The notes under the pieces are model-generated. The model searched no databases, was not told the origin of the DNA, and saw nothing but the letters and a program-made list of their open reading frames with translations. DNA of 64,000 nucleotides from Polymorphobacter fuscus (GTDB lineage: Bacteria; Pseudomonadota; Alphaproteobacteria; Sphingomonadales; Sphingomonadaceae): contig NZ_JAATJI010000002.1 in assembly GCF_011927825.1 (NCBI RefSeq), positions 186,001 through 250,000 on the forward strand, read 5' to 3'. Positions 45,517 through 55,159 of this stretch are shown here, piece after piece. How positions within the stretch are numbered: position 1 is the first letter of the stretch; each line of letters starts with the position of its first letter. Both the position numbers and the translations under genes were made by a program.

Positions 45517-45570
45517 GATTCTTGCATCGGTCGGTCGGCGCCGCCGCTCCCGACCCGGGGGAGATGCCGC

Positions 45571-46380
45571 ATGAAAACGATCCTGGTGCCGATCGACGCC
45601 GATGAAGGCCAGGAGGCACGGCTGCAGGCAGCCTTCGACCTTGCCCGGGCCTGTTCAGGGCAGGTCGTCGCGGTGCAGGTCACGCCTTATGCCGCCTATG
45701 CCGTGGGCGACGCCGGGCTGGGCGCGTTTCCGATCACCTCGCTGATCGAGGCGGTCGAAGGCGAACGCCGGCGCGAGCGCACCGCCGTCGAAGCTCGGTT
45801 CGCGGCCGAAGCGGTCGAATGGCAATGGGTCGCGCGCGATGGCGACCTTGTCGATTCGCTCGCGATGCTGGCCCGGCTTGCCGATATCGTGGTGATGAAC
45901 AGCGGGCCGTTCAGCGCCGCCGCCAGCGCCAAGATCGCCTTGACCGGCGACGTCGCGATCGGCGCGCCGACCCCGGTCCTCGCCGTGCCGCCAGCCAGTC
46001 GCGGGCTCATGGTCGCCGGTCCGGCGCTGGTGGCCTGGGACGGCTCGCAGGAGGCGGCGCTGGCGATGCGTGCCGCCATGCCGCTGCTGCGCATGGCGGC
46101 GTCGGTCACCGTGCTGACGGTCGAGGAGAAGAACCCCGACCTGCGCGCCCGTGATGCCGCCGCCTATATGGCGCGCCACGGCATCAACGCCGATGTCATG
46201 GAGCGTAGCGCCGATGGCGACAGCATCGAAACGGTGATCCGCGCCGTCCTGACGGAAACCGGCGTCACCTGGATGGTCCAGGGCGCCTATGGCCATTCCC
46301 GCCTGCGTCAGACGATCTTCGGCGGCGTCACCCGCGGCCTGCTCGGCGACGCGCCGGTGCCGATGCTGATCGCCCACTGA
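45571..46380 (+). CDS. Universal stress protein (two UspA-type halves)
   Basis: 269 residues. First half starts MKTILVPIDADEGQEARLQAAFDLARA, the second VAWDGSQEAALAMRAAMP and ends with WMVQGAYGHSRLRQTIFGGVTRGLL, which holds the ATP loop Gly-x2-Gly-x9-Gly-Ser/Thr only partly (the second half has GAYGHSR). Such tandem proteins are common among microaerobic-response genes. Same strand after the FNR gene with 54 bases between. Confidence 0.88.
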   Translation: MKTILVPIDADEGQEARLQAAFDLARACSGQVVAVQVTPYAAYAVGDAGLGAFPITSLIEAVEGERRRERTAVEARFAAEAVEWQWVARDGDLVDSLAMLARLADIVVMNSGPFSAAASAKIALTGDVAIGAPTPVLAVPPASRGLMVAGPALVAWDGSQEAALAMRAAMPLLRMAASVTVLTVEEKNPDLRARDAAAYMARHGINADVMERSADGDSIETVIRAVLTETGVTWMVQGAYGHSRLRQTIFGGVTRGLLGDAPVPMLIAH

Positions 46381-46400
46381 CATCGTGTGAGACCGGTATT

Positions 46401-46414
46401 TTGACGCATATCAA
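46401..46414. promoter_or_regulatory. FNR box
   Basis: TTGAC-GCAT-ATCAA differs from the FNR consensus TTGAT-N4-ATCAA by one base. It sits 64 bases before the ATG of the 139-aa membrane protein, just where an activating FNR dimer would bind, and about 900 bases after the FNR-type regulator gene stop. Confidence 0.65.
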
Positions 46415-46477
46415 GGTGGCCCGAAACCGCCGGTCCTAGACCTCGCCTGTCCACAATCGACGGGTGGGAGGACGACA

Positions 46478-46897
46478 ATGAAACTCGAACTGTCCGAAAA
46501 CGGGGGCGCAGGGCCGACGGTGGCGTCGCCGCCGATGCCGGTCGTCAGCGTGGCCGATGCACCGCCGCCATTGCGGTTCGACCTTCCGGCCCGGCTTTTC
46601 CTGCAGCTCGTCGTGGTCGCCATCGGCTATCTCGCCGTGATGGGGTTTGCCTTTCGCGGCGGCGCCGGGATCGGGCTGTTCTTCACCATCTTCGCGGTCG
46701 TGCTGGTTGCCTATTATGGCTTGCCGCTTCTGTTGGCGCGCGCTGGCGGCCGTGATACCGATGCCTATCCGCAGCGCGGCGCCTGGGGAATCGACACCGC
46801 CAGCGGTTACCTGACCGGCCGGGCCGCCTGGGCGCAGGTGATGACGGTGCCGTTGCTGATGCTCGGCTGGGCGGTATTGGTCGCGATCATCGCCTAA
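46478..46897 (+). CDS. Membrane protein of unknown function, probably FNR-regulated
   Basis: 139 residues. A Pro/Ala-rich N-terminal tail, then three hydrophobic helices: ARLFLQLVVVAIGYLAVMGF, GIGLFFTIFAVVLVAYYGLP and VMTVPLLMLGWAVLVAIIA. The loop between the last two (DAYPQRGAWGIDTASGYLTGR) may be cytosolic. I cannot assign a family. The upstream FNR box suggests a role when oxygen is low. RBS GGGAGGA precedes the ATG. Confidence 0.75.
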   Translation: MKLELSENGGAGPTVASPPMPVVSVADAPPPLRFDLPARLFLQLVVVAIGYLAVMGFAFRGGAGIGLFFTIFAVVLVAYYGLPLLLARAGGRDTDAYPQRGAWGIDTASGYLTGRAAWAQVMTVPLLMLGWAVLVAIIA

Positions 46898-46911
46898 CCG
46901 CGGCCTGGGCC

Positions 46912-49194
46912 CTATTCGGCCGCCAGAGGGCGATCGAGCGCCCTTGCGGCCCGCCACAGCTTTTCGATCGTCGCCGGCATCTCGATCTGGGTCCCGTCGA
47001 GCGCATCGATGATGGCGTTCATGATCGACGGCATGGCGCCGATGGTGCCCGCTTCGCCGCAGCCCTTGACGCCGAGCGGATTGGTCGGGCTCGGCGTGCC
47101 CAGCGTGTCGAAGCCGATCGCTGCCGGCATGTCGTCGGCGCGCGGCACGCCATAGTCCATGAAGCTGCCGGTGACGAGCTGGCCATCGTCCGAATAGACG
47201 ATATCCTCCAGCAGCACCTGGCCCAGCCCCTGGGCGACGCCGCCATGGACCTGGCCTTCGACCAGCATCGGGTTGACCAGCTTGCCGAAGTCATCGACGA
47301 GCGAATAGCGGGTGACGGTGACCTTGCCGGTCGCAGGATCGAGCGACACCTCGGCGATGTGGCAGCCGTTGGGGAACGACGGCGCCGGCTTGCCGGTGGT
47401 ATATTTGCTGCGTCCATCAAGCCCGCCGGGATGCGCGGCGGCAAGTTCGGCAAGGCTGCGCGTCGCGTTGGTGCCGCGGGCGCGGAACACGCCATCGGCA
47501 TAATCGATTTCGGCGGCCTCCAGATCGGCACGCGCCAGTTCCAGCCCGCGTTCGATCAGGGCATCGGCCGATGCCAGCACGGCGCCGCCGCCAAACGCCA
47601 TCGATCGCGAGCCGCCGGTGCCATGGCCTTCGTCGAGCCGGTCGGTATCGCCCTGGACGATGCGGATATCGTCCATGTCGATGCCCAGCCGCTCGCTGAG
47701 CACCTGTGCATAGGCGGTTTCATGGCCCTGGCCGTTGGACTGGGTGCCGACCGCCATTTCGACAATGCCATCGGCAGCAACGCGGACATCGGCATATTCG
47801 TCGCTGCCGCCGCCGCCGGCGATCTCGACATAATAAGCGATGCCGCGGCCCAGCCGCAGGCCCTTGGCGGCTGCCGCTGCCTTGCGGGCCGAAAAGCCCG
47901 CCCAATCGGCCTGGCGCAGCGCCTTTTCGAGCACGGCCGGGAAATTGCCGATATCGAAGGTCAGCCCGATTCCGTTGTCGTGTGGCAATTCGGCGGGCGT
48001 CAGCAGGTTGCGGCGGCGGATTTCGTCGACACCAAGCCCCAGTTCGCGCGCCGCGGCCTCGATCAGCCGTTCCATGACATAGGCCGATTCGGGTCGCCCG
48101 GCCCCGCGATAGGCATCGACCGGCGCGGTGTTGGTGACGACGCCATGGACGAGGTTGTGGATGACCGGGATGCGATAGACGCCGCCCATGATCTTGCCGC
48201 CAGCGACGGTCTGGATGGCGGGGCCATATTGCGCCTGATAGGCGCCGAGATCGGACCAGGTCTCCACCGCCAGCGCCGTGATCAGGCCCTGGTCGTCGAA
48301 GCCGAGCCGGGCTTCACTGACCATGGCGCGGCCATGGGTATCTGTCTGGAACGCGTCGCTGCGCTCCCCGGTCCATTTCACCGGCCGGCCGAGCGCCTTG
48401 GCGGCGTGGAGAACGAGCGGATATTCGGCATAGACGAAGGTCTTCATGCCGAACCCGCCGCCGACATCTCCGGTGACGATCTTGACCTTGTCGGGGGCGA
48501 CCTTGAGGATCGGCCCCGCCAGCATCTGGCGCATCCCGGCGACGCCCTGGCTGCCCGTCGACAGGGTATAGACGCCGGTCGCCGGGTCATATTCGCCGAG
48601 CGCGGCGCGCACCTCCATCGACGTCGGCGCAACGCGATTCTGGACGATGCGCAGCGCGGTGACATGCGCGGAGCCGGCCAGCGCCGCCGCGGCCTTGTCG
48701 CCATCGCCTGCCGCCCAGTCGAACAGGCTGTTCGACTTCGCCGCGTCCCAGATCCTGGGAGCGCCCTCGGCAAGCGCCGCTTCGAGCGAGGCGACGACCG
48801 GAAGCTCGCTGTAATCGACCTCGATCGCTTCCGACCCGGCGCGCGCCGCCTCGCGGCTTTCGGCAACGACAAAGGCGACCGCGTCGCCGACGAAGCGGAC
48901 GCGGGTGTCGGCGAGAAGGATGCGCGGCGTTTCGAGCGGCGCCGAGAAGGGCACCAGGCACGGCACCGGGCCATATTCGGCAATGTCCTGATATGTATAG
49001 ACCGCGACGACGCCGGGCACCGCGCGCGCCGCGCTGGTATCGATCCCCCTGATCTCGGCATGGGCATAGGGGGACCGCAGCGTTACTCCGTACAACATGC
49101 CGTCACGCTGCAAGTCGTCGGTAAAATTGCCCTTGCCGGTCAACAGGCGAACATCTTCGACACGTTTGACCGACTGGCCTGCCCCGAACTTCAT
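46912..49194 (-). CDS. Xanthine dehydrogenase/CoxL-family molybdopterin-binding subunit, orphan
   Basis: 760 residues. Large catalytic subunit of a molybdenum hydroxylase. Seen: GQSVKRVEDVRLLTGKGNF at the start, AYRGAGR (about 361-367), which marks form II CoxL (form I has AYXCSFR), and the catalytic Glu714 in GCGEAGTIG. The FeS (CoxS) and FAD (CoxM) subunit genes usually adjacent are absent on both sides. The ATG overlaps the stop of the epimerase gene (ATGA), a coupled pair. True substrate unknown; carbon monoxide use is doubtful for form II. Confidence 0.92.
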   Translation of the reverse strand: MKFGAGQSVKRVEDVRLLTGKGNFTDDLQRDGMLYGVTLRSPYAHAEIRGIDTSAARAVPGVVAVYTYQDIAEYGPVPCLVPFSAPLETPRILLADTRVRFVGDAVAFVVAESREAARAGSEAIEVDYSELPVVASLEAALAEGAPRIWDAAKSNSLFDWAAGDGDKAAAALAGSAHVTALRIVQNRVAPTSMEVRAALGEYDPATGVYTLSTGSQGVAGMRQMLAGPILKVAPDKVKIVTGDVGGGFGMKTFVYAEYPLVLHAAKALGRPVKWTGERSDAFQTDTHGRAMVSEARLGFDDQGLITALAVETWSDLGAYQAQYGPAIQTVAGGKIMGGVYRIPVIHNLVHGVVTNTAPVDAYRGAGRPESAYVMERLIEAAARELGLGVDEIRRRNLLTPAELPHDNGIGLTFDIGNFPAVLEKALRQADWAGFSARKAAAAAKGLRLGRGIAYYVEIAGGGGSDEYADVRVAADGIVEMAVGTQSNGQGHETAYAQVLSERLGIDMDDIRIVQGDTDRLDEGHGTGGSRSMAFGGGAVLASADALIERGLELARADLEAAEIDYADGVFRARGTNATRSLAELAAAHPGGLDGRSKYTTGKPAPSFPNGCHIAEVSLDPATGKVTVTRYSLVDDFGKLVNPMLVEGQVHGGVAQGLGQVLLEDIVYSDDGQLVTGSFMDYGVPRADDMPAAIGFDTLGTPSPTNPLGVKGCGEAGTIGAMPSIMNAIIDALDGTQIEMPATIEKLWRAARALDRPLAAE

Positions 49195-49988
49195 GACGTC
49201 ATCTCCCCAAGACAGGCGCGCAGCCCATCGCGATAGTCAGGATAGCGCAAGTCATACCCCAAATCCCGCGTCATCTTGCCATTGGCGACACGGCGGCACT
49301 CGCCATAAAAGGCACGGCCCATCGGCGACAGCTGCGCCGCGTCGAGCGTCTGCAACGGGGCCGGTGCGACCCCCAGCAACTGCGCCGCAAAGGCGGTAAC
49401 GGCCTCGCCGGGGGCAGGCTCGTCGTCGCAAAGATTGTAGATCCCCGGCGCGCCGCGGCGCAGGCTGGCAAGCATCGCGCCGACGATGTCATCGACATGG
49501 ACGCGCGAAAACACATGGCCGGGCAGGTCGATGCGCGCCACCGGCCCGGCGCGCAGCCGGTCGAGCGCGCTCCGGCCGGGGCCATAGATGCCGGGCAGCC
49601 GAAAGACCCGCGCCTGCGGATGCAGGGCCTGCCAGGCCTCGTCGGCAGCGAGCCGCCCGGAGCGGCGACCGTTCAGCGGCGCGGCTTCGTCGACCCAGGC
49701 GCCGGCAGCGTCGCCATAAACTCCGGTCGATGACAGATAGCCGACCCAGCGCGCCGGGGCGGCAGCAATCGCATCGCCGTGCGCGACGAGCACCGGGTCG
49801 TCGCCGCTGGCTGCCGGCGGTACCGAGGACAGGATGTGCGTCGCTGCCGCGATCACGCCGGGCAGCGCCGGGTCGCCGAGTGTCAGCGTGTCCGGCCCGG
49901 GCCGCGAGCGGACGGCGGTCACGGCGCCGGGAAAGGCCGCCGCGAACCGCGCTGCCGTGTAACCGAGGCCGAGGACGAGGAGGTGCAT
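49191..49988 (-). CDS. NAD-dependent epimerase/dehydratase family protein
   Basis: 265 residues, SDR-type fold. Seen: HLLVLGLGYTAARFA, a shortened G-x-G-x-x nucleotide loop, SSTGVYGD near 87-95, VHVDDIVGAMLAS and a C-terminal segment GKMTRDLGYDLRYPDYRDGL. It resembles the YeeZ-like 'reductase without a long insert' class. Overlaps the orphan CoxL start; the pairing is the notable fact here. Start ATG 49988. Confidence 0.88.
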   Translation of the reverse strand: MHLLVLGLGYTAARFAAAFPGAVTAVRSRPGPDTLTLGDPALPGVIAAATHILSSVPPAASGDDPVLVAHGDAIAAAPARWVGYLSSTGVYGDAAGAWVDEAAPLNGRRSGRLAADEAWQALHPQARVFRLPGIYGPGRSALDRLRAGPVARIDLPGHVFSRVHVDDIVGAMLASLRRGAPGIYNLCDDEPAPGEAVTAFAAQLLGVAPAPLQTLDAAQLSPMGRAFYGECRRVANGKMTRDLGYDLRYPDYRDGLRACLGEMTS

Positions 49989-50103
49989 GTCATCGGTTAG
50001 GCGCGCAGGCGACGATTCGGCAAGCTGTGGTGCGTGACCGCATTGCGGCGCGCGGCGGCTGTGATAGCTTGGTGTCGTCGGTGGATTGCAAAGGCTTGCG
50101 ACG

Positions 50104-51264
50104 ATGGTGTCCGTGCTGTTCCTGTTGCTGCAGAGCGCCGCGATGGTCCCGCCAAATGCTGCCGCAATCGATGATGACGGCACCATCACCGTCACGGCGA
50201 CGCAGTTGCCCGACCTCGCCGCCCAGGCCGAAGCCTGTGCAAAACAGCTGTGCCCGACCCGCAAGGACATCGCCGTCACGGTCGCCTATGCTTCAGCGTT
50301 GTTCGACGAGGGGAATTACCGCGATGCCAAGCGCCTGTTGGCGGGCGCTGTCACCCGCACCAGGGACGCCGCCAAGGCCGAGCCCATCGCGGTTTCGACG
50401 CTGTATCAGGCGCAGGCGACGCTGGCGTCGCACGAAGGCGACCAGGATATCGTGCGCGATGCGACCTGGGCCAGCGCCAATGTGCTGCGCGAGGGGCTGC
50501 CGGACAATTCGCTGCCGCAATTGACCGCCGAATTGCGGCTGGCCGACTGGCAATTGCGCACCGGGGACAAGACCGGGGCGATCGCGCGCTATGCCGATAT
50601 TGCCGCGCGTGCTGCGGCGGCCGGCCACGGCGCCATCGGCGATGTCGCGTCGCTGCGCCGGGCGGTAACGGTCGAATCGACCGGGCGCACCAGTGAAGCG
50701 ATGGCGCTGCTCGACAGCCTCGCGGCGCGGCCGGGCGCGGATGCTGCCGAACTGCGCCGCGCAGCGCTTTCGACCGCGGCGCGGTTGGCGACGCGGGCGG
50801 GCAGGACGCAGCAGGCCGATGCCTATGTCGCGCTGCTGGCGGCCGAGCCGGGTGGAGCGGAACCCGTGCTGATATCGAGCGCCGAACTGCCACGTCCCGG
50901 CCGGCCCGATACGGCACCTTTTCTCGACGGCGTCGGGTTGGACCGCGGTGCCCGCGGGTCGGACCTGGCGGGGCTGCGCTGGGTCGATATCGGGTATCGG
51001 ATCCTGCCCGACGGAAGGGTTGCGGATATCCGCTTCGTGCGCGGCTCGGCACGGCTGGCATGGGCGCAACCGTTGCTCGGCTATATCGGCAGCCGGCGCT
51101 ATACCCCCTTTGCCGGCAGCGATGGCGTCCATCGCGTCGAACGCTACACGCTGACCGCCGACTATATGGTGCCCAGCGGCAGCCTGATCCGCCGCCGCCT
51201 GCGCAATCCGCGGTTCGAGGTGATGCCGATGACCGTTTCGGCGGCCGCCGAAACGGGGCACTAG
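50104..51264 (+). CDS. Secreted protein with helical repeats and a TonB-like C-terminal domain
   Basis: 386 residues. Signal peptide (VSVLFLLLQSAAM), a helical TPR-like middle (repeats of A-x-x-L-x-E-G-x-Y-x-x-A and similar) and a C-terminal ~100-residue domain (WVDIGYRILPDGRVADIRFVRGS, PLLGYIGSRRYTPFAG) that follows the TonB C-terminal beta-alpha-beta pattern. Function unknown, likely periplasmic. TTG 50086 would add six residues; ATG 50104 is chosen. Confidence 0.72.
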   Translation: MVSVLFLLLQSAAMVPPNAAAIDDDGTITVTATQLPDLAAQAEACAKQLCPTRKDIAVTVAYASALFDEGNYRDAKRLLAGAVTRTRDAAKAEPIAVSTLYQAQATLASHEGDQDIVRDATWASANVLREGLPDNSLPQLTAELRLADWQLRTGDKTGAIARYADIAARAAAAGHGAIGDVASLRRAVTVESTGRTSEAMALLDSLAARPGADAAELRRAALSTAARLATRAGRTQQADAYVALLAAEPGGAEPVLISSAELPRPGRPDTAPFLDGVGLDRGARGSDLAGLRWVDIGYRILPDGRVADIRFVRGSARLAWAQPLLGYIGSRRYTPFAGSDGVHRVERYTLTADYMVPSGSLIRRRLRNPRFEVMPMTVSAAAETGH

Positions 51265-51279
51265 GCTCGGCCCGCGCGG

Positions 51280-52464
51280 TCAGCGCACGTCGGGCTGGTC
51301 CAGATGCTCGGCTTTCCAGCGCATCGCCGTCAGCACGCGGGTGTGGCCCGAAGGGTGGTCGAAGAACAGCGCCTCCTCGATCGGGCCGGGCTCGATCTTG
51401 CGATATTGCGACAGCTTCATGGCGATGCTGGCAAAGGACTCGGGGGCGCGAGCGGCGTTGAGGCCGAAGCGATCGGCTTCCATTTCCTGCGTGCGGATGA
51501 GGGTGTTGGTGGCGGGCGTCAGCAGCACGCCGATGATGGTGACAAGGATGGAGACGATCGGCAGGATCGCCGGATCGTCAAGGCTGGTCACCCGCCAGCG
51601 CGGGCCGAACCGCGCCAGCATCCATGGCAGGGCAATGCTGAGGACGAGAAACACCACGGCCACGATCAGCGTGAAGGCGATGATCATCTTGGGGCCATGG
51701 TTGAGCACATAATGGCCAAGCTCATGCGCCATCACGGCGCGGATCTCGTCGGCCGGCTGCTTCATCAGATTGTCGTTGAGCGCGATGCGCGTGGTGCCGC
51801 CAAGCCCCGCGACATTGGCCGAAATCCGGTCGGTCTGGCGCGAGGCGTCGACCAGGAACACATTGTCGGCCGGCACGCCATTGGCGCGCGCCATCGACAG
51901 CACCGCGCTGCGCACCGGGCCATCGGGCAGGGGGACATATTTGTTGAACAGCGGTTCGACATACAGCGGCGCGATGGCGACGAAGAAGGCGATGCCGGCG
52001 ATGGTGATCGCCGTGGCGCCGATCCACCAGCCGCGCGGCGAGCGGCGGATGGCGGCATGGATGCCGGTGAACAGCAGCGCGACGGCAAGGCTGCTGAGCG
52101 TCAACGCAAGCAGTTGCTCGCTGCCCCAGGCGGCGAAATCCTGGTTGAGCAGGCCATAGTGGCGTTCGCGAAAGAACCGCGTGTAGATCGTCCAGGGCAG
52201 CGCCATAAGTGCCGTCACCAGCAGATATACGATGGCGAACAGCCATGATTGCACGCCGCGCCGCCGGGTGAAGCGCGTCACCCGCGCCGACAGCGCCGCC
52301 GCCCAGCCGAACCGCAACAGGACGAGATCGACCGCGATGGCGACCAGCGCGCCCCACAGGATCAGCCAATAGCCGCCTTCGAAATAGGCGTCGGACTTGG
52401 CCCGTGCGGCGCCGTTCAGCGTTGCCATCCAGGCCCTGGTTGCCAGTTCGGGGTCGAACGCCAT
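51280..52464 (-). CDS. M48 family metallopeptidase, Ste24-like
   Basis: 394 residues. Membrane zinc protease: several hydrophobic helices in the first 170 residues and the motif HELGH at 247-251, plus the distal EMEADRFG glutamate. HtpX/Ste24 family, involved in membrane protein quality control or processing. Divergent from aminopeptidase N. Confidence 0.94.
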   Translation of the reverse strand: MAFDPELATRAWMATLNGAARAKSDAYFEGGYWLILWGALVAIAVDLVLLRFGWAAALSARVTRFTRRRGVQSWLFAIVYLLVTALMALPWTIYTRFFRERHYGLLNQDFAAWGSEQLLALTLSSLAVALLFTGIHAAIRRSPRGWWIGATAITIAGIAFFVAIAPLYVEPLFNKYVPLPDGPVRSAVLSMARANGVPADNVFLVDASRQTDRISANVAGLGGTTRIALNDNLMKQPADEIRAVMAHELGHYVLNHGPKMIIAFTLIVAVVFLVLSIALPWMLARFGPRWRVTSLDDPAILPIVSILVTIIGVLLTPATNTLIRTQEMEADRFGLNAARAPESFASIAMKLSQYRKIEPGPIEEALFFDHPSGHTRVLTAMRWKAEHLDQPDVR

Positions 52465-52558
52465 GCCGGCTCCTTGGAAATATGGTCGAAGCTGTTTTGT
52501 CGCGCGTCACGATGGTGACGGCAAGAGTTTGGACAATCGTCCCTGCAACAGGCAAAAG

Positions 52559-55147
52559 ATGTTGATGTCCATGCTCGATGCCCGCACCGTTCTGCAGATG
52601 AACGAGGTCCGCCTGTCGGACTATCGCCCGCCCGACTGGCTGGTGCCGACGGTGGCACTCGACGTGCGACTCGACGTCGATCGCACGTTGGTCACGTCGC
52701 GGCTGACGGTGACGCGGAACGGCGACCATCGCCGGCCCTTGCGGCTCGATGGCCAGGACCTGGAGACGCGGCGGATCCTCGTCGATGGCGCTCCGGTCGA
52801 AGCCGTGCCCAATGGCGAGGAACTGGTGCTCGCCATTCCGGGCGATTCGGCGGTGGTCGAGATCGAGGTGGCGATCGCACCGCGGACCAACACGCGGTTG
52901 ATGGGCCTCTACGGCAGCGACGATCTGCTGGTGACGCAGTGCGAGGCCGAAGGGTTTCGCCGCATCACCTGGTTCCCGGACCGGCCGGACGTTTTGTCGC
53001 TCTACACGGTGCGGCTGGAAGGGGACGCGGCGCAATTCCCGATCCTGCTGTCGAACGGCGATCGGGGTGCGGCGGAAACGCTCGACGGCGGCCGCCATGC
53101 CGTCACCTGGACCGATCCCTGGCCCAAGCCGAGCTATTTGTTTGCCATGGTCGGCGGGCAGTTGGCGGCGCTGCGCGACGAGTTCGTCACCATGAATGGC
53201 CGCCGGGTCGAGCTGGCGATCTGGACGGCCGCCGCCGATGTCGGCCGCTGCAGCCATGCGATGGCGGCGTTGAAGGCATCGATGGACTGGGACGAACGGA
53301 TCTATGGCCGCGAATATGACCTCGACCAGTTCAACATCGTCGCGGTCAGCGATTTCAACGCCGGCGCAATGGAGAACAAGGGCCTCAACGTCTTCAATTC
53401 GAAATATATTCTCGCCGATTCCGAAACTGCGACCGACGCCGATTTCGACGCCGTCGCCGGCGTTGTCGCCCATGAATATTTCCACAACTGGACCGGCAAC
53501 CGCGTGACCTGCCGGGACTGGTTCCAGCTCAGCCTGAAGGAAGGGCTGACGGTGTTCCGCGACCAGCAGTTTTCCGCGGACCAGGGCAGCGCCGCGGTGC
53601 GCCGTATCGACGATGTCCGCGCCCTGCGTGCCGTCCAGTTTCCCGAAGATGCCGGGCCGCATGCCCATCCGATCCGCCCTGACCATTATGTCGAGATCGG
53701 CAATTTCTACACGGCCACCGTCTACAACAAGGGTGCCGAAGTCATCCGCATGCTTCACACGCTGCTCGGCCGCGACGGCTTTCGCCGGGGCACCGACCTG
53801 TATTTCGAGCGGCATGACGGCCAGGCCGTGACCTGCGAGGACTGGGTTGCCGCAATGGAGGCCGCCACCGGTCGAAACCTGACACAGTTCCGCCGCTGGT
53901 ACGACCAGGCCGGCACTCCGACGGTGACCGTGCACATGGCGCGCGCTGGACGGCAGTTGACCGTCAATCTCGCCCAGTCGCTGGCAGCAACCCCCGGCCA
54001 GCCGTCCAAGGCGATGATGCACATGCCGTTCCGGCTGGCGCTGATCGGGCGGGACAGCGGCCGGCGCATCGGCGACGAACGGCTTGTCGAACTGACCGCG
54101 GGCGAGACGCGGCTGGTTTTCGAAGATCTGGACGAGCCCGTGCTGCTGTCGCTCAACCGGGGTTTCTCGGCGCCGGTGAAGGTGGTCGCGCCCGCCAGTC
54201 GCGCCGATCTGGCGTTTCTGGCCGGCGCTGACGATGATCCCTTTGCGCGTTGGGAGGCGATGCAGCGGCTGTCGCTCGACGTGCTGGCCACCGACGACGA
54301 CCCGCACGAGCTCGTCGATGCCATCGCGGCGACGCTGGCCGATGGCGCCGCCGGTCGCCTCGACCCGGCCTTTGTCGGGGAGGCGGTGCTGCTGCCGACC
54401 GAAGCCTTCATCGGCGACCAGGCCAGTGTCGTCGATGTCGAATCGATCCATCGGCGACGCGAGGCGGCGCGGGCCGCGATCGCGGCGGTGCTGGAGCCGC
54501 AATGGTGGCAGGCCTGGCACTGGCATTCGGGCACCGGCACGGCGCTCAACGCCGGCGCCAAGGGGGCGCGGCGGCTCGCCAATGTGGCGCTGGCCTATCT
54601 GGTCACCGCAGGCTCGGCCGAGGCGCTTGCTGCCGCCCGGCAGCAATATGACGGCGCGGCGACGATGACCGATCGCATCGGCGCGCTGTCGGCGCTGATC
54701 AACACCGACACCCCCGAGCGCGACGCCTGTCTGGCCGATTTCTACGATCGCTTTGCCGGCAACGGCGATGTCATCGACAAATGGTTCACCGTCCAGGCGC
54801 TCAGCACCCGTGCCGACACGCTCGAACAGGTGCAGGTGCTGTTGCGGCACAAGGATTTCACGCTGCACAATCCCAACCGGCTGCGTGCGCTGGTCGGGGC
54901 GTTCGCCGCCAACCAGCGGCGCTTCCATGCCGCCGACGGCAGCGGGTATCGCCTGCTCGCCGACCAGCTGCTGGCGGTCGATCGCATCAACCCGCAAAGC
55001 GCCGCGCGGCTGGCAGTGCCGCTGGGGCGCTGGCAGCGTTTCGATGCCGGCCGCGGCGCGCTGATGCAGGCGCAATTGCAGCGCATTGCCGGTACCGCCG
55101 GCGTCAGCAAGGACGTCATGGAGATGGCGACCCGCGCGTTGGCGTGA
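52559..55147 (+). CDS. pepN: Aminopeptidase N
   Basis: 862 residues of the M1 family. Seen: GAMENKGLN (269-277) for substrate N-terminus recognition, the zinc motif HEYFHNWTGNR starting at His305 and the third ligand Glu at 328 (LKEGLTVF). Complete E. coli-type PepN domain order. Removes N-terminal residues from peptides. Start choices are ATG 52559, 52565 or 52571. Confidence 0.97.
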   Translation: MLMSMLDARTVLQMNEVRLSDYRPPDWLVPTVALDVRLDVDRTLVTSRLTVTRNGDHRRPLRLDGQDLETRRILVDGAPVEAVPNGEELVLAIPGDSAVVEIEVAIAPRTNTRLMGLYGSDDLLVTQCEAEGFRRITWFPDRPDVLSLYTVRLEGDAAQFPILLSNGDRGAAETLDGGRHAVTWTDPWPKPSYLFAMVGGQLAALRDEFVTMNGRRVELAIWTAAADVGRCSHAMAALKASMDWDERIYGREYDLDQFNIVAVSDFNAGAMENKGLNVFNSKYILADSETATDADFDAVAGVVAHEYFHNWTGNRVTCRDWFQLSLKEGLTVFRDQQFSADQGSAAVRRIDDVRALRAVQFPEDAGPHAHPIRPDHYVEIGNFYTATVYNKGAEVIRMLHTLLGRDGFRRGTDLYFERHDGQAVTCEDWVAAMEAATGRNLTQFRRWYDQAGTPTVTVHMARAGRQLTVNLAQSLAATPGQPSKAMMHMPFRLALIGRDSGRRIGDERLVELTAGETRLVFEDLDEPVLLSLNRGFSAPVKVVAPASRADLAFLAGADDDPFARWEAMQRLSLDVLATDDDPHELVDAIAATLADGAAGRLDPAFVGEAVLLPTEAFIGDQASVVDVESIHRRREAARAAIAAVLEPQWWQAWHWHSGTGTALNAGAKGARRLANVALAYLVTAGSAEALAAARQQYDGAATMTDRIGALSALINTDTPERDACLADFYDRFAGNGDVIDKWFTVQALSTRADTLEQVQVLLRHKDFTLHNPNRLRALVGAFAANQRRFHAADGSGYRLLADQLLAVDRINPQSAARLAVPLGRWQRFDAGRGALMQAQLQRIAGTAGVSKDVMEMATRALA

Positions 55148-55159
55148 CGGGGCAGGCGC

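Noticed and set aside
47245..49236. 663-codon plus-strand frame
   Set aside because: Antisense of the orphan CoxL gene.
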